From Haematobia irritans (lineage: Eukaryota > Arthropoda > Insecta > Diptera > Muscidae), in NCBI RefSeq assembly GCF_050003625.1, contig NC_134399.1:220714975-220778974 (forward strand): a stretch of DNA of 64,000 nt, in the 5' to 3' direction. Positions 11,543 through 22,194 of the stretch are shown piece by piece. The translations under genes were made by a program, and so were the position numbers. The notes beneath the pieces are model-generated. The model ran no database searches. It was given only the letters and a program-made list of their open reading frames with translations, and was not told the DNA's origin. How positions within the stretch are numbered: position 1 is the stretch's first letter; the number at the start of each line of letters is the position of its first letter.

Positions 11543-13750
11543 AGATATAAGCAATGAGAAAAGTTTGGCAAATAACCGGTAATGCCAGATTGAATTTTAT
11601 GTAAAATCGTCTTCTCCAGGAAGTGTCCCGAATCTTTCACAAATTTTGCCAAAAAAACCCGGAATTTCAATAACTAAACGAATATTTGAAAACGATTTGA
11701 AATCAAATCGCTTTAAAAAATATTTTTGGTTTTAAACGCACATTTGTCTGTCAGATTTTGTACCATTCCATTCAATCTCATCACTAACAAAAACAAATAA
11801 ATTATACAATTTCCTAGCAGGTTCTTCTGCAATGGACTGTATTTGATTTTCAGTTAAAAGGCTCCAGGAAATGTAAATCAGTAAAGAGAAAAACAAGAAC
11901 AAAAAACGCAAGAGTTAGAAGTTTGTGGACGAGTTTATTGGGGGGCAACAGTCAGACGTATTAATAATCCTATTGTAAATTATCTCTAGGATGTAAATTG
12001 AGTGAAAGCTTTCTTTTCGTAAATTTAGGGTTGCCACTTTTTACTAATACTATACATAGCGAATATACAAGATAGACTTTGATTAACCTCAATATTAAAC
12101 AAATAAAACAAAAATAAATATGTTGTTGAAGTGGCTTCAATAAAAAAACAGAAAAAAGTCTCTAGACAATAACTACTTTTAAAGCAGATGTACTAACTCA
12201 ATTGATACATATTGTCTTTTTCATCTAGAGTTAATTAATATTTAACAGGAATATAATTGTTTTTATTTATAATTTTGATTGTGTTAGAAAAAGTATTTGC
12301 GAAAATAAAGTGATTTTCAACTCGAAAACTGAACATAGTACCAGTCTTTAGGTGGCGTTTATGCGAATTTACCAAAAGAAATACCATGTGATAAAATATG
12401 GACAACTATTTTCGACTGTTTTTCCATGTCCCGACAAATCCCGGAATCCCATCATCTGGCAACACTATACTATATTCTGGCAGAGAGAATGAAAACACAA
12501 GAGAACGAAACTGCGTCAGTAGGTGGCAGTCATAAGGAAAATTTCTCTAATATCATGCAGTTTTTGTCGGTGCGTTGGCGTCACCCAGTTCGGGTCTCTG
12601 CCGGCTTTACGAAACTAAAGGAAAATATGATCTAGAACCTACTTTGTAATAACAAATATTTTTTATAAATGTTTTCATTGTATTTTTTTGGAAGACAATT
12701 TGAAATTATAATTGTCGATGTTTCTATAACTAATTCATCAAAGCATCGCTTCGACCACTATGCCGGTGATACCAAAAACTACGGTCATTGTGCAACATCT
12801 ATACGGTTTACATTTGTTTTCTTTGCAGAAAAGAATTTTTCGTCATCTTGTATTTCCTCCTCTCTGATTCTGGCAATACCTACCCAATAAACACATGATG
12901 AGCGTTTTTCAAATGCAACAACTATTGAGTTTGAGGGTAAATATAATTTTTTTTTTGTTTCTTGTTGTTGTTTGTTGTTACAAAATTCATAGAATTTTGG
13001 CTTTGACTTCCAATTAGAAGTGGGGATATAATTTATAAAAATTTTTAATTTAACTCGCAACGAAAATTGTTTGAGAAATTATACATTTCAATTTGAGGAT
13101 AACACTTGAGAAATTATTGCTAATGTGTTGAATTTTACTGTTGAGGGTAATGTCTGTTTTTTGTTGAGAATGCGATTTTCTCAACAATTTCTCAACTTGA
13201 ATATTACTCCAATCCTTTGAAAAAATGTATGAAAACTTGTTGAAATTTAGCATCTTTCAAACGTGCGTGGAATATAAAAGCATAATAAAAAGCACAGAGA
13301 CGAGGAAAGTAATCAGCAAATTTATTGGTGGTCCGACGCATGCTGTGTAACTCAATTAAATAATCGTATTCGACAACTCATTCGAATACAACGTACGCAC
13401 GCATGTTCGCATGGTATGTAATTCCACCTTAACGTAAGCCATGCGAACGAACGAAAGGATGTTAGAGAATCCCAAATCTAAACGAAAGTGAATAACTACC
13501 GTTCGTTCGGATAGCAGAAATAATCCCTCCTATTCTGGCAAAACGCAAACTTTTCTTCTATCGCTAGTTCCAGAACCACTTCATATTCCTTGGCAAAATA
13601 TGAAGTGGTTCAGAAGTTATTTACAGATAAAAATTTTGCGTTTTTCGAATTCGTAAACCAGAACAAGGGTGAGTATTTTAATTTTCAACTGAATGGAGAT
13701 AAAATTAATGTTATGTTAAAAAACAGTGATTTCACTACGCTATGTAATAC
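11543..13750. other. AT-rich interval without recognisable gene
   Basis: No coding domain recognised. A block at 12429-12473 (TCCCGACAAATCCCGGAAT, then CTGGCAACACTATA) matches in reverse a block at 284-318 and looks like a shared terminus of an unidentified repeat. Near 13402-13449 a 10-bp inverted pair GTTCGCATGG/CCATGCGAAC occurs. Frames here are short and unsupported. Confidence 0.5.
13573..13611. repeat. 15-bp perfect inverted repeat
   Basis: GAACCACTTCATATT (13573-13587) pairs perfectly with AATATGAAGTGGTTC (13597-13611) across a 9-nt loop. It is isolated; no terminator or RNA gene is implied in a fly genome. Confidence 0.8.
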
Positions 13751-14348
13751 TAGGCTGTCCATTACATCTCTTTTAAAGAGAACATGTTCTCTTTTTGTGT
13801 TCGTATCTTTTTGTTCACTCTCTTTTTTTGGTGCCGTATTTTTATGTCCAACAGAGGTCTATTTCAAAAAAATCCTAGATTGATGGAATTTTGTTTATTT
13901 AGTTGGAATTCGCCACTAATTGTTTACTGGGTTAAATCTATTGACAAATTAAAGGCCGGAACACAATTGCGACGTTTCGACGTACGGCGTTAAAATTAGA
14001 AATATATGTAACTGAACGTACGACGTAAATACGCCAATACGTTGTCGTCGTCAATTGTGGGCGAGATCATAAGAACATGTGTGTTTTATTTTTGACAGCG
14101 TATTTTTGGATTTATTTTGTTTATTTTTTAAGAAAATGTGATTCTTTTTGTTTTTTTTTTATTGTTTTATTATATATTTATTTCGTTATTTCTATCATTA
14201 GAAACTATTATTATTTTAATTTTAACATCAATAAAATTATTCATTATTTAATAAAGAATTTTTTTATTGTAAACTCTTTTTTAGTTAAAATGTTCTCTTT
14301 TTTTAAAAGCGAAAGTTCTCTTTTGAAAATTATCCATATGGAAACCCT
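13751..14348. mobile_element. small hAT-like non-autonomous element
   Basis: Bracketed by the 8-bp direct repeat TGTAATAC (13743-13750, 14349-14356). Ends read TAGGCTGTCCAT and, reversed, AGGGTTTCCATA, which is only moderately similar. The motif AAGAGAAC recurs near both ends, including a 20-bp perfect palindrome at 13775-13794 centred on AGAACATGTTCT. Length is 598 bp and there is no transposase. The 8-bp duplication suggests the hAT superfamily. Confidence 0.55.
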
Positions 14349-15040
14349 TGTAATACACTGACATAAATGCGTTTAATTGTTGAATTTTCTTTATAAAAAA
14401 GTGCTCTGATTGTCCCACACTGAAACTGTAAATCAATGAGCGATTTATAGTCTCCAAGTGAACGAAAGGCAATAGGAAACTAAATAATTAGGTCAATACT
14501 TACTAAAATATTTGTTGCATCGCGTTTTGGAAAATAATCAATAATTGGGCTTTATAGGTAGTTAAAATATTATGAATTAATCACAAAGGAAAAAAACTAT
14601 TCCACTCAACCGTACTGTTCAAATCACTAATAGCAACTAAATCATGTGTATATACTATATCAGCGTTGCCATTTTGGTCCGATCGGACCAAAATTGGTCC
14701 AAAAGATTTCTAATTTCTAAATTTGGTCCGATGGTCGGACCAAACGGAAATTGGTCCGTTTTGGTCGATTTTCATAAATTTGGTCAAAATTATACATTTT
14801 TTCTAGTATTCAAAATTTTTTATCACATATTCAATAGTATCTATTCACTGAAAAAAATATTGTCGTGAGGCCGAATATTTCATGTTATTAAATATGAATG
14901 CGAAGTTTGCTTAGCACAGAATCATTTCTCTGATATAAAGTTTTTTCCTTGTCCAAAAGTCGATAAACTTTTCAATGAAGTCGTTTTGTCTTTATAGTTA
15001 AACGATTCGACTTAAAATTGGGTATCCTAACATGAAAGAA

Positions 15041-15398
15041 GGGAGCCACCGTGGTGCAATGGTTAGCATGCCCGCCTTGCATACACAAGGTCGTGGGTTC
15101 GATTCCTGCTACGACCGAACACCAAAAAGTTTTTCAGCGGTGGATTATCCCACCTCAGTAATGCTGGTGACATTTCTGAGGGTTTCAAAGCTTCTCTAAG
15201 TGGTTTCACTGGAATGTGGAACGCCGTTCGGACTCGGCTATAAAAAGGAAGTCCCTTGTCATTGAGCTTAACATGGAATCGGGCAGCACTCAGTGATAAG
15301 AGAGAAGTTCACCACTGTGGTATCACAATGGACTGAATAGTCTAAGTAAGCCTGATACATCGGGCTGCCACATAACCTAACCTAACCTAACCTAACCT
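15041..15398 (+). mobile_element. tRNA-derived SINE, copy 2
   Basis: Complete copy with an excellent target duplication: CCTAACATGAAAGAA at 15026-15040 and again at 15396-15410. Head A-box TGGTGCAATGG and B-box GGTTCGATTCC are intact. The body ends CGGGCTGCCACA followed by CCTAA units. The duplication itself begins CCTAAC, the same word as the tail, so the exact boundary is ambiguous by up to five bases and priming on a matching target word is suggested. Confidence 0.95.
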
Positions 15399-16429
15399 AA
15401 CATGAAAGAAAATTTCGTTTTACTTAAGTCAACTTGGCTTTAATACTTCTGATAAAAATCTGCAAAATCAATGAAATCATCTATACGAGGGCAGTTCGGA
15501 AACTTCTTAGCCTAGCACAAAAAGCGCGGTATAAACAGAAAAAAGTTAAGTGTTATGAACACATGTTAAATTTTGTTTCGATTTGGCAACTCCTTCATAT
15601 AGAAACAGGTGTTCAAAAGAGACGCATCCACAATTTTTTTTACAATGGAAAAATTAGAAATGCGTGCTGTCATTAAATATTTACATAAAAAAGGTTTATC
15701 GGGACAAAAAATTCATAATGATATGGTGAATGTTTTAGGTGAAAGTGCTCCTTCATATGCAGCAGTAAAAAATTGGGTTGCTGAATTTAAACGTGGTCGT
15801 ACAAGTATTGAAGATGAACCACGTAGTGGACGTCCAAAAACAGCAACAACAACAGAAATTGTAGCCAAAGTGCATGATATGGTATTAAATGATCGACGAA
15901 TAAAAGTGCGTGAAATTGTTAATATCATGGGCATCTCAAATGATCGAGTCCATTTAATTTGAAAAATATGAAAAAGCTTTCTGCAAAATGGGTGCCGCAT
16001 TTGTTAACAGTACAATCCAAACAATGAACTGAAGCAGGAGAAAGTCCCCAAAGAAGGCAAAAACAATTCAATCGGCTGGTAAGGTTATGGCAACGGTTTT
16101 TTGGGACTTCAAACACGCAAAAAAATAATTCTTTCCTCCCAAACGAAATTTTAGACAAACAAAGTTCGTTTCTCATTTGCTTTTCGCTGTAAGGAAGTGT
16201 ATTTGGAAGAAAAGTATATACTTTTTGTGATAAACGTTTATTCTTTTCCAGGATGTAAAAACAATTTCATAAAGACTAGCTCAAAAAAAAACATTATTTT
16301 CTTGCTAATTGCATTGTCCCTCACATCTTTCTCACATCCACGAGGATTTTTAGTTCTTAACACCTTTTCCTGTAATACCAACAATGTAGAAGAAATTATA
16401 CGATTTTATAAATTTTAAAATTTTTTTTT

Positions 16430-16510
16430 TTACCTTTCGCTTGGACGGAGAATCGAAACGCGGACCATGCACATTGTAAGCCAACACACTAACCACTGAG
16501 CTGTGTACCT
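16430..16510 (-). other. tRNA-like module (type 2)
   Basis: Read on the minus strand it has an A-box-like CAGCTCAGTGGTTAG and a B-box-like GTTTCGATTCT with tRNA-like spacing, followed by AAGCGAAAGGTA. No intact cloverleaf with acceptor pairing is evident, so this is a tRNA-derived promoter module rather than a tRNA gene. It is homologous to 32089-32155. Confidence 0.6.
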
Positions 16511-16621
16511 GTTATGGTCATCAATAGATAAATATCCATATAAGTTATATTTATATAGCATAGCTTGCGGCGCCCACGAACCGAATAAACAATGTTTATT
16601 TAACAGAAACAAACAGTTAGT

Positions 16622-16697
16622 TTGGCACCGTGGAGCAGTGGTAGCTACGTCCGACTCTCATGCCAAGGGTCGTGGGTTCGATCCCTGCTTCGGCCAA
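16622..16697 (+). other. tRNA-like module (type 1, SINE-head-like)
   Basis: A-box TGGAGCAGTGG and B-box GGTTCGATCCC, ending CTGCTTCGGCCAAAG. It closely resembles the head of the SINE copies and the reverse of 31894-31969. It points away from the type-2 module, leaving about 110 bp between the two 5' ends. Confidence 0.6.
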
Positions 16698-18392
16698 AGT
16701 TTTTTTTTTTGCTTTTGTTTTTTTTACATATATTCCAGATATATTCGGAAGATTCCGAAAAAATGTTCAACATTACATTGTACTATATTAAATTTTGAAC
16801 TGTAAAATGTGTCTTATTAAAGACCTAAAGTCAGAAAAGAACAGTGTTTGATATAAACGAAATGGACTGTGTTGTTATTTCAAAAATAACTTTTTTTATT
16901 GAAAAAATAAAAATTTTGTAACAAACGAATTTTTTTGGTGATAAAAGTTTAAAATTTTCGCAGCAATTCAAAAAACTCTAACAAAAGAAAAACGTTTTCG
17001 GTACACGTTTTCCAAACGTTTTTTTTCTTTGCGTGAAGTTATTTTATTAATTGACTATCTGCAAAAGGGCAAAACAATAAATTCAGAGTACTATTGCAAC
17101 CTTTCGGATCAATTAAATGTACAAATTCGAGAAAAACGACCTGGCTTACAACACAAAAAATAATTTTTCATCAAGACAATGCACCAGCGCACAAGGGATA
17201 GAATTGCTAGAAAAGCGTTGGACTAATTGTATTGAAGTTTCAGGAGATTATATTGAAAAATAAAAATATTTTTGAAAAACTAACTATTCTCTTTCATTGA
17301 TAGGCTAAGCAGTTTCCGAACCGCCCTCGTAGTATTGTTGAATTTTTGCATCTTGAGTATAAAACTAAAAAGCGTTTAAAAATATATCACCATATACAAA
17401 ATAATTTATTTATTATTGCTAGAAGTTTTCTTTAACTGTTTTGCATATGAGGGACTTTAAAATAAAGTGTTAAAATATTTTAAAGTCGTTTTTTATTTGA
17501 AACATAAAATAATTTTCCCTTGTAGTCTACAAGAGCAAAGACAAAATCTATGGAACCGTGAATGCTTTTTTTCAGTGTGGGATTAGATACTATTTCAATC
17601 ACAGAAAATCTCGCATTTTAGGTCTTGGGTCAGGTTTTATATTTTTTGGACAATTTTAACCCCAATACTCGAATGTGCACAAGAAGTGGAATATTAGGAT
17701 TGAGCTATATAAGAATATGGGCCGATATGGACCAAATTTGCCGCACAAAATTATGGGTGCGAAGCAACACTACGGAAATCTATTGTATTCTCTCAAGTAG
17801 GGTCTTCATGGGGCAAAGGCAATATAAACCAAATGCGTCTTTAATTTCCTCTAAGTTGATGTCAACTAAAATTGACCTTTTCCAAAAGTCTATTTTCTCA
17901 AATTTTAAAAAACGTTGATAAGTCGACGTTTTGATTACTATGTCAGCCGCTAAATCATATTAGTGCTTTCTGGTTTACTTTACTTTTTTTAATAAAAGTA
18001 CTATGTACAACAATAAAATAAGTTTTAAAGCATTTTTCTTCGAAATTGGAAATTTGGTCCGCTGGAGGGAATTTTGGTCCGATTTTGGAAAAAATTTGGT
18101 CCAAAATAAAATTTCGTTGTGGCAACGCTGTACTATATACACATATTGGGAAGCCTACTAGGTAACGGCATTTAAAATGTGTATAACAACACAAAACATA
18201 TGCATGAAGGGCACATTTCAACGGTCAGAGATGGAAAATATTAAAACGTACTTTTCTTATGGAAACTACATTGGTGTTACAATAAGGTCCGCTCGCGTTG
18301 CATTAAAAACTAGCAAGAGAGTAACAGTGTATTTTACTCACTATGGCTAAAATTGCTGAAAAGAACACAAACGCCATAAGAAAAAAACGTAT

Positions 18393-18614
18393 AGGTGGGT
18401 ATTAAGTTCGAGTTTAGCCGCTAAAATCGTCATTTTTTCACGATTACTTTTCTTTAATAATCCATTGTAAGGAATAGAAACTTTATGTCAATTTGCTTTG
18501 AGCTATTCCCCATCAAGTTATAATAAAATTTGAAACAAATATGTATAATTTTATGCCTTTTTTCACTGATTTAGTTTTCACTTTTGCAGCTAAACTCGAA
18601 CTTAATACCCACCT
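18393..18614. mobile_element. 222-bp MITE with 26-bp terminal inverted repeats
   Basis: The left end starts AGGTGGGTATTAAGTTCGAG and the right end is its reverse complement; the match continues about 6 more bases into TTTAGC. The interior is AT-rich and non-coding. Flanks are TAT/TATA, so the exact duplication cannot be decided. A lone related end (GCGGGCATTAAGTTCGA) occurs at 36608-36637. Confidence 0.8.
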
Positions 18615-19047
18615 TATAAGAAAATTACGGCCATTTTCATGTAGCTCCGTTTGGCTTTAACTTCTAGTTAACGGAAAGTAAATTCAATTTTATCGGACAT
18701 AGTTGCATTATTATACATTATTAAGTCTTCAGTAAACGTACTATGCATTTTTTTCTATAAAAAGTACAGAACTCTGTAATGTAATAACAACAAAAGATAT
18801 GCTAAAACCTAATGATTCTTGCTTTAATGAATGCAACATGGATAAATATATCATAATGTTTTAATAACATATGTATTTATGCGTCTTATAATCGATATAC
18901 ATCTTATTTTTTGAGCTTGAAGTACGTTTTATGTTTGTACTTTATCATTAAAAAAACAAATTTTTTTGTACTTTCCATCCCTGTTTCTAGTAACTCATAA
19001 AAGTAGACAACAGAGAGAAATTGTGTTTGTGTGTGTATGCAATTGAT

Positions 19048-19089
19048 CGCTCTCTTTATAAAGAGAGCGTATGTGCATATATGCACATA
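19048..19089. repeat. two abutting perfect palindromes
   Basis: A 22-bp perfect palindrome centred on TTTATAAA (19048-19069, arms CGCTCTC/GAGAGCG) is followed without a gap by a 20-bp perfect palindrome TATGTGCATATATGCACATA (19070-19089). No repeat family boundary was recognised around them. Confidence 0.85.
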
Positions 19090-19199
19090 CTTGATAATAA
19101 TATTAAATTAGGTTTTTCATTATGTTTTGAAAAAGGCTTGAGACAGTGTTTTATTGATACAATATACTGAAAAAACCAAAAGATGTTTTTTATAGTCTT

Positions 19200-20165
19200 C
19201 TGTCGTTTCGGGACGAACTATTTCCAATGAACGGTTCACCAACTGGAACGACCGGTACTAGTTCCGTCACTTTCGCTCCTATGTTCCTTTTCTTATTTAA
19301 TGACTCATTCCAATTTTGTCAGTTGTTTGACACCATCATATGATGAAAAATCAAATTTTTAAATTGTACCAACGAAAAAAAGTGTACTTTTGAGTTCAAA
19401 TTGTATACAATTTCAAAAATAATGGGTTGGAATATAGTCACCGAACAAATTTTGCATTCAATCTTCCGAAATGTTGTATTTTAGTCAGATGGTCGATATT
19501 AGTAAATTTTGTCGTTACAGATTTTAAATGTAAAATTTTTATTCCACTTGACTGTAATTAGTCAGTACCAAAAAGATTTGAACAAGATATTTATAATGGA
19601 CAAACTTATTGTATAAACACCATATAATCCGTTTTGATGCTGGGGCGTCTGGAGCATTTTGAACACGAACTGAATATCTCAAATTGTACCAAATAGGTCA
19701 TTGTAGTACAATTGTACTTTTCGGAAGAGAGATGTATCAAAATTAGTACAATTGGCCCAACATTTGTTTCCCTGCAAATTGAAAAATGAATTTCAAAGAT
19801 GCTACAAAAACGGATCATTTAAGCTGCATTTATATAAAATAAAAAAAAAGTAATTCGGTTTAAAAATACATCGAATACGGAATGTTAATCCAAACTTGTA
19901 TATTTCTTCATACAAACGTGCTTATTCTATTTCCACTAGTTGCTTGCGAAAGAGCGTCACCAGTTGAATGATTGAAGTTATTCAAAGGAACTAATAGAAT
20001 GGAGGAACGAGGAATAAAGACCCTAGTCCCTCCGATAGTAGTAGATGACAGTGATGGCAAATAGTAAAGCCGGCACTAATTTTTAGAATGAGATGAGACC
20101 ATTTAAAGGAACTAGTTCCTTTCTACAAAAGGAACGATTCAGGAAAACGGTGAACGATTTTGTCA
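19200..20165. repeat. GGAAC/GTTCC-rich region, possible decayed element
   Basis: Clusters of GGAACGA, GTTCACC and ACTAGTTCC words occur at 19210-19290 and, mostly inverted, at 20095-20155, suggesting two ends of one element. A clean inverted repeat and target duplication were not found. The centre is AT-rich without coding sequence. Confidence 0.3.
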
Positions 20166-20454
20166 AAGACTATTTTTGTATATACGTCTGCTCAGATATT
20201 TGCTTTGTATTTTTATAAATTGTTAAAGAAAGTCTCTTGAAATAATGAGCAACTGCATAAAGTAATCTGAGTCATATATCTACAGTTATAAAGTTGTCGT
20301 AACGTAACGGCAACGTGTGATCTTTTGACAATTACCCCAAAAGGCCGGTATGCACCTCTCGCGAAATTTTCGGTAGCAAAATTTTATTTAAGTCTACAAC
20401 AAAAAAAAAACGGGTTGTGTACGGGGGGCGGTTCGGAAACTTCTTAGCCTATCA

Positions 20455-22060
20455 ATGATTGAGAATAGTTATTTTTCAAAAATATTTTTATTTTTCAATA
20501 TAATCTCCTTAGTCCAATGATTTTATAGCAATTCTATCCCTTGATTAAAATAGTTTTCCTCAAGATCTTCAAAATAGTGATTTACAACTGTAATTGCATC
20601 TTCATTTGAGGTAAAACGCTTGCCACAAAGGAATTTTTTTAGATTTGGGAACAAGTCACTGGGAGCTAAATCAGGAGAATAAGGTAGGTGGTCAAGCAAC
20701 TTTAATTAGTTGATTTTAGCCATTGTTAAAACACTCTTGTGCGCTGGTGCGTTGTCTTGATGAAAAATTATTTTTTTGTGTTGTAAGCCAGGACGTTTTT
20801 CTCGAATTTGTAAATTTAATTGATCCAAAAGTTTGCAATAGTACCCTGAATTTACTGTTTTACCCTTTTGCAGATAGTCAATCAATAAAATACCTTTGAA
20901 GTCCCAAAAAACCGTTGCCATAACCTTACCAGCCGATTGAATTGTTTTTGCCATGTCCGTCTGTCCGTGAACACATTTTTGTAATCAAAGTCTAGGTCGC
21001 AGTTTTAGTCCAATCGACTTCAAATTTGACACAAGTATGTGTTTTGGCTCAGAATAGAAACCTATTGATTTTGGAAGAAATCGGTTCAGATTTAGATATA
21101 GCTCCCATATATATATATTTCGCCCGATATGGACTTATATGGCCCCATAAGCCAGAGTTGTACCCTAATTTGCTTAAAATTTTGCACAAGAAGAACCATT
21201 AGTACTATAGTCAAGTGTGCCAAATTTTATTGAAAGCGGTTCAGATTTAGATATAGCTCTCATATATATCGTTCGCCCGATTTACACTCATATGACCACA
21301 GTGGCCAATTTTTTAACTCGATTTAATTGCACATGGAGTAGAATTAGCATTGTAGCTATGCGCGCTAAATTTGGTTGAAATCGGTTCAGATTTAGATATA
21401 GCTCCCATATATAGCTTTCGCCCGATTTACACACATATGACAAGAGAGGCCAATTTTTTGCTCCGATTTTGTTGAAATTTTGCACATGGAGTAGAATTAG
21501 CATTGTTGCTATGCGTGCCAAATTTGGTTGAAATCGGTTCAGATTTAGATATATCTCCCATATATAGCTTTCGCCCGATTTACACTCATATGACCACAGA
21601 GGCCAATTTTTAACTCCGAATTATTTGAAATTTTGCACAGGGAGTAGAATTAGCATTGTAGCTATGCGTGCCAAATTTGGTTGAAATCGGTTCAGATTTA
21701 GATATAGCTCCCATATATATGTTTTTCTGATTTCGACAAAAATGGTCAAAATACCAACATTTTCCTTTGTAAAATCGCCACTGCTTAGTCCAAAAGGTGT
21801 AAAAATGACTAATTTTCCTAAATTTCTAATACATATATATCGACAAACCTTTATATATAGCCCCCAACACATTTGATGGATGTGATATGGTATCGAAAAT
21901 TTAGATCTACAAAGTGGTGCAGGGTATAATATAGTCGGCCCCGACTTTAGACTTTCCTTACTTGTTTTTACCTAACATTCACCATATCATTATGAATTTC
22001 TTGTCCCGATAAACTTTAAAAAATTGCGGATGCGTCTTTTTTGAACATCTGTTTTTATAT
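20455..22060 (-). pseudogene. mariner transposase, copy B, split
   Basis: The N-terminal piece (about 22025-21968, minus) keeps LSGQ-type coding up to the GTTAGGT junction. The start codon and first 25 or so codons are deleted relative to copy A. The C-terminal piece (20954-20706 and beyond) keeps AKTIQSAGKVMATVFWD, ILLIDYLQKGKT and FHQDNAPAHKS (second D). Then, after a stop and frame changes, it keeps a YSPDLAPSD-like third-D block near 20690-20650. The first-D segment is missing where R1 lies. Copies A and B have lost different parts, so they decayed independently. Confidence 0.88.
20955..21967 (+). repeat. R1 dispersed repeat, copy 2
   Basis: Begins inside the R1 leader (TCCGTCTGTCCGTGAAC), so its first 100 bp or so is missing. 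It continues through the 153-bp units and reaches the full 3' end: a hairpin AGTCGGCCCCGACT followed by TTACTTGTTTTT. It occupies the middle of mariner copy B. Confidence 0.85.
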
Positions 22061-22194
22061 GAAGGAGTTGCCAGATCGAAACAAAATTTAACATGTGTTC
22101 ATAACAGACATGGAAGTTTCCAAAACACTTAACTTTTTTCTGCTTATACCGCGCAAGGTGTGCTAGGCTACGATGTTTTCGAACTGCCCTCGTA

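Larger units (their letters stand above)
16114..17035 (-). mobile_element. CACGC-ended element (subfamily C) with two tRNA-like modules
   Basis: Inserted in mariner copy A. Ends CACGCAAAAAAA and TTTCTTTGCGTG, with the dinucleotide AA on both sides (16112-16113, 17036-17037). The uninterrupted mariner sequence at this point is visible in the minus-strand sister (around 20895), confirming the insertion. Inside are two divergent tRNA-like modules and, beyond one of them, a block homologous to subfamilies A and B (complement of TATTACAGGAAAAGGTG). No coding capacity. The orientation given follows the larger element at 30694-32463. Confidence 0.8.
15645..17263 (+). pseudogene. mariner transposase, deleted and interrupted
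   Basis: Starts at ATG 15645 (MEKLEMRAVIKYL), preferred over the upstream in-frame ATG at 15609 because family members begin with this motif. The N-terminal DNA-binding half runs through NWVAEFKRGRTSIEDEPRSG and SNDRVHLI to a stop at 15960. Then KKLSAKWVPHLLTVQSK appears in a new frame. The first catalytic D (the VDETW motif of the family) falls in a deletion around 16020. Sequence resumes with QFNRLV and a tryptophan-rich block, then the 922-bp insertion. Afterwards come the YLQKGK-like block (near 17050) and the HQDNAPAHK motif with the second D (17172-17198). The third D motif is deleted, as AHK is joined to a C-terminal piece. Non-functional. Confidence 0.9.
15486..17329 (+). mobile_element. 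mariner element, copy A, with insertion
   Basis: Ends CGAGGGCAGTTCGGAAAC and, reversed, CGAGGGCGGTTCGGAAAC, flanked by TA at 15484-15485 and 17330-17331. A CACGC-ended element (16114-17035) interrupts it. Without that insertion it is about 920 bp, shorter than a full mariner, because parts of the transposase gene are deleted. A sister copy lies on the minus strand at 20422-22192. Confidence 0.92.
14846..17577. mobile_element. CACTG-ended element containing SINE and mariner
   Basis: Twelve-bp perfect inverted ends CACTGAAAAAAA (14846) and TTTTTTTCAGTG (ending 17577). Removing the SINE and the mariner leaves roughly 530 bp. The flanking dinucleotides are TT and TG, a one-base mismatch from the 2-bp duplication seen in sister families, so this assignment is less secure. 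AAGTCG-like words recur inside. Confidence 0.45.
14661..18130. mobile_element. hAT-like element with nested insertions
   Basis: Outer boundary of a nest. The perfect 8-bp duplication TACTATAT flanks it (14653-14660 and 18131-18138). The inverted ends start CAGCGTTGCCA on both sides. Subterminal zones at both ends are dense in TTGGTCC/GGACCAA words (14670-14790 and 18053-18105), resembling the multiple transposase-binding motifs of hAT elements. No hAT transposase is seen. Inside lie a CACTG-ended element, a SINE, a mariner and a CACGC-ended element, so the hAT-like insertion is the oldest of the group. Confidence 0.75.
20422..22192 (-). mobile_element. mariner element, copy B, interrupted by R1
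   Basis: Same family as copy A, on the minus strand, flanked by TA at 20420-20421 and 22193-22194. The 5' end (right side) reads, reversed, CGAGGGCAGTTCGAAAAC. The 3' end reads CGGGGGGCGGTTCGGAAAC. The middle of the transposase gene is replaced by an R1 repeat (20955-21967). Confidence 0.9.

Noticed and set aside
13590..13883. 97-codon frame opening MAKYEVVQKLF with GTGAGT near 13670 as a possible host exon
   Set aside because: The start lies in a hairpin arm, no splice acceptor or neighbouring exon could be matched, and the end runs into a transposon. No family recognised.
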